A stretch of 64,000 bases of DNA from a virus. Below are positions 34,410-43,902 of the stretch, piece after piece. Each line of letters starts with the position of its first letter. Within the stretch, counting starts at the first letter, position 1. Under the pieces are notes generated by a model. The model saw only the letters and a program-made list of their open reading frames with translations, was not told where the DNA came from and searched no databases. The stretch spans positions 1 through 64,000 of IMG/VR virus record IMGVR_UViG_3300030109_003951; one strand, written 5' to 3'. Both the position numbers and the translations under genes were made by a program.

Positions 34410-35597
34410 ATTCCAATAAACATGTACGTTTCAAATAGGAAAGCATTAGTATTTCCTGTGATGTGCAACGGACATATAAAAATTCCAGAAGTTTCTGGAG
34501 AAGGGTTTGGATTATTTGGACATGAAGGTAGTTTTACAATTGAAACTATTATTACCCCATATGATGTAAATGGTTGGGGGTTTGATTTTGAATTACAATC
34601 TAGTGGTATTGCATCTCCTGTGGGCGATGCTGGTGTTTTGTCTAGTAGAAGAACGATGCCTTCTAATTGTGATGGTACACATACCAATTTTGAAGATTTT
34701 TTATACTCTCCTTCTCATGGTGGGACTGGTAACATACAAGTTGGTGGAGTAGATTTACGCTATCTTCAAGAGATGACATTATTTTATAATGGGAATGTTA
34801 GTTTGAGTTTAGTTAACAACACAAACCATAACACAAATCAGCCCGCAGAATATCAAGTTAAATTCCAAGTACACAATAATGGCACAACCAAATCTATAAC
34901 TTCAGACTCAGTGATAACTGCTGACCACACCCATACTGGAACTAAGACCACAAGAGCATATGCAACAACTGATTATAATGAAAATGTGTATGAAGGGGAT
35001 AATAAAATAAGATATAGAAAAGCAGGAACTACAGTAAACGGGGCTACATCAAGTGCTGCTAATTTTACTGCTACTACACAATATAGAGTTTACAAAGGTC
35101 AAAGATTATACACTTTGAGTGGGACTACGTTCACTTCTATTGGAACTGTAACTGGGATAAGTGGCACAACAATTACTATGAGTCAATCTAACTCTTTATC
35201 AGATACAGCAGTTCTTTATACTGATGCTTACAAAGAAGCATTTTACATGTTTAACTCATTTCATATAGCAGCAGTTTACAATGATATGACTAAAGTTATG
35301 ACATTATATGTCAATGGCAAAAAAGTAAAAAGAGACGTTATTAATGTTAGTGGTGTTTTTTCATTTCAACAGGCAGATAGTTATATTGGACAAGTTCCTG
35401 CGACTGGATTAGGTAATCTTAACAACACTATTGGCCCAACTGGTTATCAATTTGGGACACCCACACAATTTATGGGAGAATTACATGAGTTTGCTATATT
35501 GAATGATTCTAAAGAACATTTTGATGTTGTTGATACTTTGGCTCCTAGTATTAGAAGTGTATTATTATATTATAGATTTGAGGAGGCGAACTTGTAA
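34410..35597 (+). CDS. Concanavalin-like tail or tip protein, possible ATT start
   Basis: GGTGAT (34401-34406) plus three bases precedes ATT 34410, the spacing used by other starts here; the nearest ATG is 34422, 15 bases from the GGTGAT. The product is 391-395 residues. Its C-terminal third resembles LamG/concanavalin-type sugar-binding folds: EAFYMFNSFHIAAVYNDM, MTLYVNGKKVKRD, and FMGELHEFAILND. An N-terminal beta domain precedes a Thr/Ser-rich middle. A role in host-surface contact is inferred. Confidence 0.6.
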   Translation: MPINMYVSNRKALVFPVMCNGHIKIPEVSGEGFGLFGHEGSFTIETIITPYDVNGWGFDFELQSSGIASPVGDAGVLSSRRTMPSNCDGTHTNFEDFLYSPSHGGTGNIQVGGVDLRYLQEMTLFYNGNVSLSLVNNTNHNTNQPAEYQVKFQVHNNGTTKSITSDSVITADHTHTGTKTTRAYATTDYNENVYEGDNKIRYRKAGTTVNGATSSAANFTATTQYRVYKGQRLYTLSGTTFTSIGTVTGISGTTITMSQSNSLSDTAVLYTDAYKEAFYMFNSFHIAAVYNDMTKVMTLYVNGKKVKRDVINVSGVFSFQQADSYIGQVPATGLGNLNNTIGPTGYQFGTPTQFMGELHEFAILNDSKEHFDVVDTLAPSIRSVLLYYRFEEANL

Positions 35598-38500
35598 TGG
35601 CTGGTGTAGGGTTATATCAATTGACTGTTATGAAAGAAGGCTCAACTCCTATGACAACTATAACAGGGTCTAATATTCAATTTTCTGTTCCTACAAACCC
35701 ATTATTAAAAGATAAAAATAGTTTTGCTGTATCTAGTTTTAAATTAGTTTGTTATGAGATTTATAATAGTGCCACTGCACCTACTGCTTCTGGTACATCG
35801 TCTAGTGCTAATGGTGTTTCTAATTCCGATGGTTCGTCAGATGCGACTTTATCTGGTTTAGTAAACAAAGCATATCCAACAGGTATTACTGGTGTGGCAA
35901 TAAACAATGGTGGTGGCTATAGCACTAGCAATGACACTTTTACTGTCGATGGTAGAGATGCAACTTTATATTTTTCAGAAGGCGATGAGGTTTTTGATGA
36001 TGGTGGAAATCTAATAGGAACAATCAACGCTGTTACTTCTACCTCCATTGAACTTAAAGCCAACGCATTAGTTGCTGTTTCAGATGATGAAGTTCTTAGA
36101 AGTAATGCTTCTGATAGTTTTGATGATTATTTATCAAACTTAGGAAGAACAAAACCGTACAGGCTTAGGGTGTTTGATGCGGAACGAGCAATAGGGCAAG
36201 AAATGTCTACTCTAAATACTAACATTGCAACTAATGATTTTTTTGTTGTAATTCATGCAGATAATGCTAACTTACACCATGTAGCCAAAATAACAAATGT
36301 GATAGCCTCTGATGGTGGAACACATGATTTTATTGAGTTTGACCCGCCAATGGCAGCAGATATTCCTATTAATACTAAATTTTCAATTTACAAAGGCCCA
36401 CTAAAAACAAGAACGGATGCTGTTGCAGTTGCTTATGGGTTATTAAATACTGAAACTAATTTCGATAGTAGCGGAGATGGTTCTGATGATATTACTGTAA
36501 ATAAACACATTGAATATACTTATGTGGCTGCCCCTAATTTTTACTTTTATAATGATAGGTTGAGAAAAGATGACCAATTAGACCATGACACTAAATATGC
36601 GATAAGAAGAACTATTCTCAAAAGTGATAATAGTGAAGACCATAGTGTTTCTATTTTTACTACTAAATCGGAATTTGGTAAATTTATATCTGATACAGGA
36701 GAATATAATCATCATGGTCTTTTAGTGGATAATCTTAGGACAGCAGATGAAGTAACTTTAACTGTTGCGGGTCAAACAATTACACAAGATAATGTTACAG
36801 CATATAGAAGATATGTTGACGATAATGATGGTGACGCAACTCCTTTTGGTTTATCTAGCAAAACAGTTTCTTATGACCCAGATACTACTGTTTGGGCAGA
36901 TTTTGCTCTTAATATATCTAGGGAAAGAAGTGGTAAAATTACTACTGCTTTTGGAGATGGGCCAAAACGATATTTGTATTATGATGATAGCGCAATCAAA
37001 AATGAAATTATCCCAAGAGTCATGGATGTTCAATTTTCAGATTCAATTACGGATGCGGGTTCATACGCTGAAATTAAAATAGCAGATACTCAAAACATAA
37101 TGGCAAAAAAAATAAAAATATATGACCCTATAGAATTAAAACAACTTGTAAGTAGAGGAGAAATAACTCATTTAGAAAATTCTAAATTATTTGGTACTAT
37201 TACTTCTCAATCTTCTGGTGATACGGTTTTGGTTTTTGACGGTTTAGAAGAAGGGCAAGATTTGAGAACTTTACTTGCATTTGGTAGTCTGTTTGAAACA
37301 ATTAGAATAAATTCACATCGTTATAGAATAAGTGCCATTGGTGCCCCTTCTAATGGCTCGCAACAAGTTACAATTTCACATCATAGAGCATCCGATGCTT
37401 CTAGTTTTTCTTCTGGAGGACTTCAAGAAAATTTAACTTCTGCCGTAGCGCATAGAAGAACTTGGTCAAAATTAACCTCTACTCTCATGGTAGATTTCAC
37501 AATAGATACTCAAATAAGTTATAATTCACTTCCTTTATCTGCTGATATAGTTATAGGGAGTGATACGCTTTCATATAATGGTGTAGCACTTACTGACTTT
37601 TCTGAATCTAGAATTAATGGTTTAGAATTGACATTACTGGGCAACAATAATTTTAGGGGACAAAGAGTAAAAGTAAAATATGGAGATGCTAAAAATGGCT
37701 ATGTTAAGTTGCAAGATTTTACTAGAAGTCATTATTCTACCTTATCTCAAGGCACAGGCTTAACTACTAATAACATGGTACAAGGTTATTTTCCTGTAGA
37801 TGTTATGACTAATATTGCAGGAGTTACAACGTATCAATCAGCAGTAAATTTAACAGATACTTCACTAAAAACTCCTAGTTTATTAGATTATTTTTCTGGT
37901 GGTTTTGTAGTAGAAAAAACAATATTCAAAGGTAAAGTAGAAACTTTAGAAGAAAAAACAGAATTTGGTGGAAGTCAAATTTTAAATATAACTGGTAGAA
38001 GTGATATTTCTAAATTGTTAAATCCTGTATTAAATAAAGGTTTTAAGTTTTCAGAGGACTGGGTTTATTCTACTTTATCTCCTTACCAAGAAATAACCGA
38101 CAGTACTAAGAATACAGCAGAAACAGTAGAAATAGGTGAAGTGGCTATTGATGCAAGTGCAAGTGGTATTCTCACTGGAGATATTATTTTTAATAGTAGT
38201 GGGAGATTCATGGGTGTTTGCGGAGATAGTGGAAGCACTTTTAAATTAGAAGACGGTAGTTTATCTTATTCTGGTAATAGTAAAGATATATTTAAGTCAA
38301 CATATAATTTATTAGATTCTAATATTACTGGTTCTAGTGCTTCTAGTAGTTCAAATCATATACTATTTGGTAAAGCAATAACTTCTAATCCCTTATTAAT
38401 TAATACACCTACACCATTGAAAGGGGTATCAGATAAGGGATTTTTCTTCACTGGTGGTAATAGGTTAACATTTAAAATTACTTCTGAGTTATTGGATTCT

Positions 38501-41500
38501 ACAGAAGGCTCAACTCTTATTGGTACTAGTTCTTCCTCAGATGGTAGGGCTAGAGGATATTTCTTAGATGAAATTAGAGATGTTGGAGATTTAGATATTG
38601 GTTTTTATGCAAAGGCAAGAGATGAAGGAATACACACAATAAATTCTTTATCACATTACACTGTTGTAAATATAGAAAGTGGAGAAGGTGAAGTGGCTAT
38701 TGAATTAGCCCCTAATTGTCCTGCCATTCTAGCAAGAGTAGATAGGAATGCAAACGATATAAGATTTGAAACTGTAACTGTAACCACTACACAAATAGAT
38801 GCTGCTAGTGATGATGATAGTTCTCAAACTTTTTTTGATGGTACTACTTATGCAGTAGGGCATAGAAACTCAATAACAGTAGATACTGGTAGTCCTAACG
38901 TCAATATTGGTGAAGGAAACCCTGTTTACAAAAGTGATGGAACATTCGTAGGTATTATTTGGAAAATTCTTGCCGTCACTGGGGCCACTACTCCAAGTGA
39001 ATGGCAAGTTCTTTTTTATTCGGCTCTACCAGTTAGTTTAACTGAAAATGAACAATTGTATGTTTGTAATACTAAATATACACATGGAATGTATTTTATA
39101 AATACTCAAGGATTAAATGATGGGGGTTTATTAATGCACGTCCATCCAAGTTTAGGTAACAGTAGAAAACCAATAAGATTTACTGGTAATTTTACAACTG
39201 CATATAAATCCATAACCCCGACAATAGAAAATAAGTCAACCAGTGACAGATATGGTGAGCCAATATATCGTTATATTGATTTACAAAGAGGTACAAAAGG
39301 CGGTCTTAGGAGAACTACTAATAATAGAGTAACAGGTCAAAAACATTTAGAGTATAAAGTGCAAAGTGGAAATATTCATGCTTATGCTCCAGCGTTTAAA
39401 GCAAAACAAGGAATAGTTGGGACTTTCCACCAACCTGTCCCCATCACAAAAGATAGTAAATCTGACGACTTTAATGGTGGTGGGATAGGCAGACCAGAAT
39501 CTAGAGGAGTTGGGCCAGCACATGGTAGTAATACATTAGACGAATCTATAAAAAATAAAGGGTATTCCCATTTTAGTAGAATTGCAAAAATAGCAGCCGT
39601 TTCTGGAAATGCTTGGGCAATAGATGCTGCTACAGGAACAGGCTTTGGTGACGGTGCGTCACATGGAGCAAGTGTAACAAATATTTACGGCAAAGTAGAT
39701 AATTGGAGATGGGGAAATCCTTTAGAAAAATTAAAAAATATAGTAGAAAGATTAGACCCTAAAACTATAAGTTATCATTTATTTTCCCCTTGTGATTTAT
39801 TTCCAGAATCCATGTCTAGACCAAATCATTTAGGATATGCTGCTAGAGATTTAACTGATTATAATTTAGTATTACACGATAGGGGGGCTTATAGAAGGTC
39901 TGATGTATTACATGAAAGTTATGCAGGTTCATTATCTTCACATGAAATGACAGACGAATCTTTTGAAACTGTACCAATTACTTCATCTTCTATTACTGGC
40001 GACCAAATTAAAAGATTTGGTTTGATGAGATTAATTGAATTAACATTTGATTGGCATTTTAATGTAATTGATGCTGAGAACCCTCCCGAAGATGATACTA
40101 GTATAGATGGTGATGATGAATACCAATTTTTCCCATCAAGGGCTATGAATACTTATACTCCTGCTGGTTCTTATAAAATCACAAGTTGGGATAGTATCAC
40201 AGTTGCTAATGTTCAAAAATATACTAGTGGTTCTTGGGGTACTCCTAATGAAGCGACTATTGATGCTGATTTTGCAAATCAAACTAATGAAGCGGGCGCA
40301 GGTATTCTTTATACTGAGACTGGGGATTTAATTGGGTATGTTGGTAGCAGTGGGTCAGCATCTTCCGCAGACGGCAAATTGACAATAACAGGAGGAGGAA
40401 GTCCTGTAACTCAATTTCCAACAGGTTCAGATTCATTATATACTGGGGTTGTTTTTCAATTTAGACATATAAAAACTAATATAAATCAAGGTAAATTTAG
40501 TAATGTTCTAAGAGGGGTAGGAGAAGCAGACTCTACTGTAGCCACAAGTACATCCAAATATCATCAATTAAAAGGTGCAGTATTTTCTGGAAGATATTTT
40601 GGTGGTGCAAATTATGATGACAATGCCAAAGATACCACTCTCAATTTTAGTACGGCTTCTGGTTCTATTGGGTTTGCTAAAACAGGAGATAACGCAACCA
40701 CAATACAATCTGAATTTGCTACAGGTAGTTTCACTGGAAATCCTGCTTCAACAGGCAGTGGGGTAATAACAAATATTAGTATAAACACATCTAATTTAGC
40801 AGTAGGAGATTATGTTTTTAGTAGTGAAGTTTCTGGAGCAATCGCTAGTATAGATGCTTCTGACGAAATTACTCTTGATGTTAATAACACTGGAACTACT
40901 GCTGGCCAAACAATTTTTTATGTTAGAGATGATAATTTAGCACTATTAAGATTGCCTCCAGTATTTGATAATATAAGTGGCACTTGGACTGGAAATCCGT
41001 TTTTGTTTGAAGACCCAGACAGTGTATATGCAACTCAAACTCATCATGCTCAAGGAGATATGTTTTTTACTTCTAGAGTTATGTATTATTTATCACAAGG
41101 TCTTCATATTTATAGGGGAACTAAAGCCGTTGTTCTTGATAGATTTAGTATTGAAGATACTACCTCTGAAACATTATCTAAAGGGATGGTTTTCCCTGTC
41201 TCTGATATGTTTTACAAACATTATCAAAGTGGTTCAAGCAACCAACACGTAGAACTTTTTTTAAAAATGTCTAGTAAGAAATTCCAGTCTAATGCTTCTG
41301 ATGCTACAGAATATCCCACTACTGGCCCATACATACAATTCGCTAACAAAAATTCTAATGGAGTAGTTAATACTAATGTTACAACTGAAAATGCTGCTAA
41401 TAATGTTGGGGATGGGGCGAAAGTTGTATTCAAACCTTTATTACATTTAAATCAAGGAGGGTATAGTAGCGATACTCCTGTACAAAATGAATTTTGTGTT

Positions 41501-43486
41501 ATTGATTTTGGTGAAGACGATGGTGATGATATTCTACCAAGTGGGTATTCTACTTCTGCAAACACTGGCTCTGTAGGAAAAATTACTATCACTTTAGATG
41601 GTTCTACAGGGGATGCTGATGAAAACAGTTGGCTATTGTTCTCTCCCAATTTAACTGGGTATTACTTAGTTTCAACAGAAGGTTATGACCAAGACGGGAA
41701 TAGAAATTCCAATGATAATGCTGCTTACCCTACTGGTACTTGGAGTAATGGCACTGCTAATGCTGATAACGCTCATTTACCTTTTTTGGCAAGTCCAGAA
41801 GGATTAATCCCAAAACATATAATGCATGTTATCAGTCATGAAATTGTATTAGGTAATGAGTCTGATGGAGATGCAGGAACAGCAGGTAACGATGGTACGC
41901 CATATAACACAACACAAAAACACATATTGATAGTAGATAATTTAAACACAAGTTCTACTTTTATTTCTAATTATTATATGATTATGAGGCCAGCAGAAAC
42001 TTGTATATATCCTAATACCCCTCATAATAAAATTGATTTATACAAGTGTAGTTCTAAATATACAAAACAAGCATACAGTGACGAAATGTATTCGACTACT
42101 GCTCACATAAATATTTGGAACGGAGAAAATGTTGGAGGATTTAAAAACCGAATCGGATTTAATGAGGCAGTTCAATCTATGTACGTTTTAGTAAATACTG
42201 ATTCAACATCTAGTGATATTCAATTAGTTCCTAGAGGTGTCGAAAACATCGCTAATACAGGCTCAACATATGGAACATCTAGCCCGACCTTTAATTATTA
42301 TTCTACACTGTTTGGAAAAGACAAAAGATTTGAAGACGGTATTTCTTATGACGTGTTGTTAAATGATGGCGATGTTAATGAAAGAAAACAAATGGGTGTA
42401 TCTGTTAGTGCTATTGCTAATGAGTTAAAATGTAGATTAAATTTCGGTTCTAAATTTTCTAATAAAATGGCAGGTATAGTTTCTGTTGGGGAAATATTTA
42501 CAGTAAAAACCCCATTACCCTCTAAAATAAGAAACCCAGTCAAAGCAAATATTGCATCTACAGTTACTATTGCATCTGAGGCAGAAGATATAGTTAAAAA
42601 TATAATGAAAACACATGATATTGATTTTACAGAAACGGCTTTAGAATATCCTTATTTCACAGGGCCAGAATTTAATGGCACTGATTTATATAATTCTATA
42701 AAATATTTATTAGACTTTAAAGATAAAAGGTTGATTGTAAAGCCTAGCGGTATTACTTTAAGACCAGATACTTCTGATTTAGATTATTCTCCAATAAGAA
42801 TATCAGAAAAAGATAGCACAGTTCAAGTAATAGATGTCCATAAAGAAGATTCACGTTACGATTTTTATAACGAAATAATAGTATATGGTAGAGATGTAAA
42901 ATCAATTAGAAGATTAAATAGAAGTGTAAAAGAGATAGGAAGAAAAACATTAGAACATGTGGACGAAACCATAGTTACTCAAACCGAGGCGGATTCTAAA
43001 GCATTAAAATTATTAAATTTACATAGTAAAAGTACTTTTAGGATAACTGTAAAAATACCAATAACTAATGTCGAATTACTTAGAGTTGGTGACATTATTA
43101 CTATGCATTTCCCGAATAAAAATATACCCAATGGGGAATATTTAATTTTTGAAATAAGATATAATAATATGGGTATTATGGAATTAGAAGTTGGCGCATA
43201 CAATAAAGGTTTAACAGATAGCATCGCTGAACTTATGGTCAAAAATAAAAAGACTCTTTCGTTCTTGAGGTCAACCAGATTTAAGGCTGTAGACGAAAGT
43301 TCTAACTTTTTTGATACTGTTAAAATTAGAGATATTAAGTTAACAGTTAGTAAAACTGGGGTGTTTGGAACCCCATTTACCATTGGATTTAATTATGCAG
43401 TTAATGTAGCGAGTAACAGCGTGGGATTCAACCCAAGTTTAGGTTCAGTTGGTACAGAGATAATTTTAGAGGAGGAACTAGTATGA
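35597..43486 (+). CDS. Giant tail hub / tip protein (2629 residues)
   Basis: This is the largest gene of the window. Most of it is Ser/Thr/Asn/Asp-rich beta sequence typical of extended adhesion or tip domains. The last 380 residues resemble tail-hub proteins: LLDFKDKRLIVKPSG, YDFYNEIIVYGRDVKSIRR, TEADSKALKLLNLHSKSTF, LLRVGDIITMHFPN and YLIFEIRYNNMGIMELEV. The hub-like part at the C-terminus suggests a fusion of hub and receptor-binding tip. It is overlapped by four bases on the 3' side. Function inferred from position and pattern. Confidence 0.6.
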   Translation: MAGVGLYQLTVMKEGSTPMTTITGSNIQFSVPTNPLLKDKNSFAVSSFKLVCYEIYNSATAPTASGTSSSANGVSNSDGSSDATLSGLVNKAYPTGITGVAINNGGGYSTSNDTFTVDGRDATLYFSEGDEVFDDGGNLIGTINAVTSTSIELKANALVAVSDDEVLRSNASDSFDDYLSNLGRTKPYRLRVFDAERAIGQEMSTLNTNIATNDFFVVIHADNANLHHVAKITNVIASDGGTHDFIEFDPPMAADIPINTKFSIYKGPLKTRTDAVAVAYGLLNTETNFDSSGDGSDDITVNKHIEYTYVAAPNFYFYNDRLRKDDQLDHDTKYAIRRTILKSDNSEDHSVSIFTTKSEFGKFISDTGEYNHHGLLVDNLRTADEVTLTVAGQTITQDNVTAYRRYVDDNDGDATPFGLSSKTVSYDPDTTVWADFALNISRERSGKITTAFGDGPKRYLYYDDSAIKNEIIPRVMDVQFSDSITDAGSYAEIKIADTQNIMAKKIKIYDPIELKQLVSRGEITHLENSKLFGTITSQSSGDTVLVFDGLEEGQDLRTLLAFGSLFETIRINSHRYRISAIGAPSNGSQQVTISHHRASDASSFSSGGLQENLTSAVAHRRTWSKLTSTLMVDFTIDTQISYNSLPLSADIVIGSDTLSYNGVALTDFSESRINGLELTLLGNNNFRGQRVKVKYGDAKNGYVKLQDFTRSHYSTLSQGTGLTTNNMVQGYFPVDVMTNIAGVTTYQSAVNLTDTSLKTPSLLDYFSGGFVVEKTIFKGKVETLEEKTEFGGSQILNITGRSDISKLLNPVLNKGFKFSEDWVYSTLSPYQEITDSTKNTAETVEIGEVAIDASASGILTGDIIFNSSGRFMGVCGDSGSTFKLEDGSLSYSGNSKDIFKSTYNLLDSNITGSSASSSSNHILFGKAITSNPLLINTPTPLKGVSDKGFFFTGGNRLTFKITSELLDSTEGSTLIGTSSSSDGRARGYFLDEIRDVGDLDIGFYAKARDEGIHTINSLSHYTVVNIESGEGEVAIELAPNCPAILARVDRNANDIRFETVTVTTTQIDAASDDDSSQTFFDGTTYAVGHRNSITVDTGSPNVNIGEGNPVYKSDGTFVGIIWKILAVTGATTPSEWQVLFYSALPVSLTENEQLYVCNTKYTHGMYFINTQGLNDGGLLMHVHPSLGNSRKPIRFTGNFTTAYKSITPTIENKSTSDRYGEPIYRYIDLQRGTKGGLRRTTNNRVTGQKHLEYKVQSGNIHAYAPAFKAKQGIVGTFHQPVPITKDSKSDDFNGGGIGRPESRGVGPAHGSNTLDESIKNKGYSHFSRIAKIAAVSGNAWAIDAATGTGFGDGASHGASVTNIYGKVDNWRWGNPLEKLKNIVERLDPKTISYHLFSPCDLFPESMSRPNHLGYAARDLTDYNLVLHDRGAYRRSDVLHESYAGSLSSHEMTDESFETVPITSSSITGDQIKRFGLMRLIELTFDWHFNVIDAENPPEDDTSIDGDDEYQFFPSRAMNTYTPAGSYKITSWDSITVANVQKYTSGSWGTPNEATIDADFANQTNEAGAGILYTETGDLIGYVGSSGSASSADGKLTITGGGSPVTQFPTGSDSLYTGVVFQFRHIKTNINQGKFSNVLRGVGEADSTVATSTSKYHQLKGAVFSGRYFGGANYDDNAKDTTLNFSTASGSIGFAKTGDNATTIQSEFATGSFTGNPASTGSGVITNISINTSNLAVGDYVFSSEVSGAIASIDASDEITLDVNNTGTTAGQTIFYVRDDNLALLRLPPVFDNISGTWTGNPFLFEDPDSVYATQTHHAQGDMFFTSRVMYYLSQGLHIYRGTKAVVLDRFSIEDTTSETLSKGMVFPVSDMFYKHYQSGSSNQHVELFLKMSSKKFQSNASDATEYPTTGPYIQFANKNSNGVVNTNVTTENAANNVGDGAKVVFKPLLHLNQGGYSSDTPVQNEFCVIDFGEDDGDDILPSGYSTSANTGSVGKITITLDGSTGDADENSWLLFSPNLTGYYLVSTEGYDQDGNRNSNDNAAYPTGTWSNGTANADNAHLPFLASPEGLIPKHIMHVISHEIVLGNESDGDAGTAGNDGTPYNTTQKHILIVDNLNTSSTFISNYYMIMRPAETCIYPNTPHNKIDLYKCSSKYTKQAYSDEMYSTTAHINIWNGENVGGFKNRIGFNEAVQSMYVLVNTDSTSSDIQLVPRGVENIANTGSTYGTSSPTFNYYSTLFGKDKRFEDGISYDVLLNDGDVNERKQMGVSVSAIANELKCRLNFGSKFSNKMAGIVSVGEIFTVKTPLPSKIRNPVKANIASTVTIASEAEDIVKNIMKTHDIDFTETALEYPYFTGPEFNGTDLYNSIKYLLDFKDKRLIVKPSGITLRPDTSDLDYSPIRISEKDSTVQVIDVHKEDSRYDFYNEIIVYGRDVKSIRRLNRSVKEIGRKTLEHVDETIVTQTEADSKALKLLNLHSKSTFRITVKIPITNVELLRVGDIITMHFPNKNIPNGEYLIFEIRYNNMGIMELEVGAYNKGLTDSIAELMVKNKKTLSFLRSTRFKAVDESSNFFDTVKIRDIKLTVSKTGVFGTPFTIGFNYAVNVASNSVGFNPSLGSVGTEIILEEELV

Positions 43487-43902
43487 TAACAGAAGAGGCA
43501 AAGAAAAAAATTAATTTGTTTTTACAAAATTTTTTTACAACGGGTAATGTAGGAACTGGTAGCGATTCAACTAATCCGAATTCAAATAGTTTAGATGTCC
43601 CTATATTAGCATCTAATAGTAGTTTGACGGTTACAAATACTGGTGATACTAGCACAGATTTTAAAATGGTAGTTTTAGGTAGTCAATTGTCAGCAAGTGT
43701 TGTTAGAGAGTTTGGTATATTTGGTACGTTGCCCCAAGATGATGCATTTGATGAAATGTATGGTGGTACTTCTAATCCTGCAACTGATGGTAGTAATTAT
43801 GCATCAGAAACTACTATGTTATCTAGATTATCTTTTGAAGGTTTAGGCCCATTTAATAATTCAGATGAAATAACATTTACACTTTCAGTGGAGGTAGAAT
43901 AA
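43483..43902 (+). CDS. Small tail-tip protein
   Basis: The 139-residue product (MITEEAKKKINLFLQNF) begins with a helix and continues as beta sequence rich in Ser/Asn/Thr, with MVVLGSQLSASVVREFGIFG and FNNSDEITFTLSVEVE at the end. The pattern resembles short proteins placed between hub and fibre genes in tailed viruses. No specific family is recognised. Confidence 0.5.
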   Translation: MITEEAKKKINLFLQNFFTTGNVGTGSDSTNPNSNSLDVPILASNSSLTVTNTGDTSTDFKMVVLGSQLSASVVREFGIFGTLPQDDAFDEMYGGTSNPATDGSNYASETTMLSRLSFEGLGPFNNSDEITFTLSVEVE

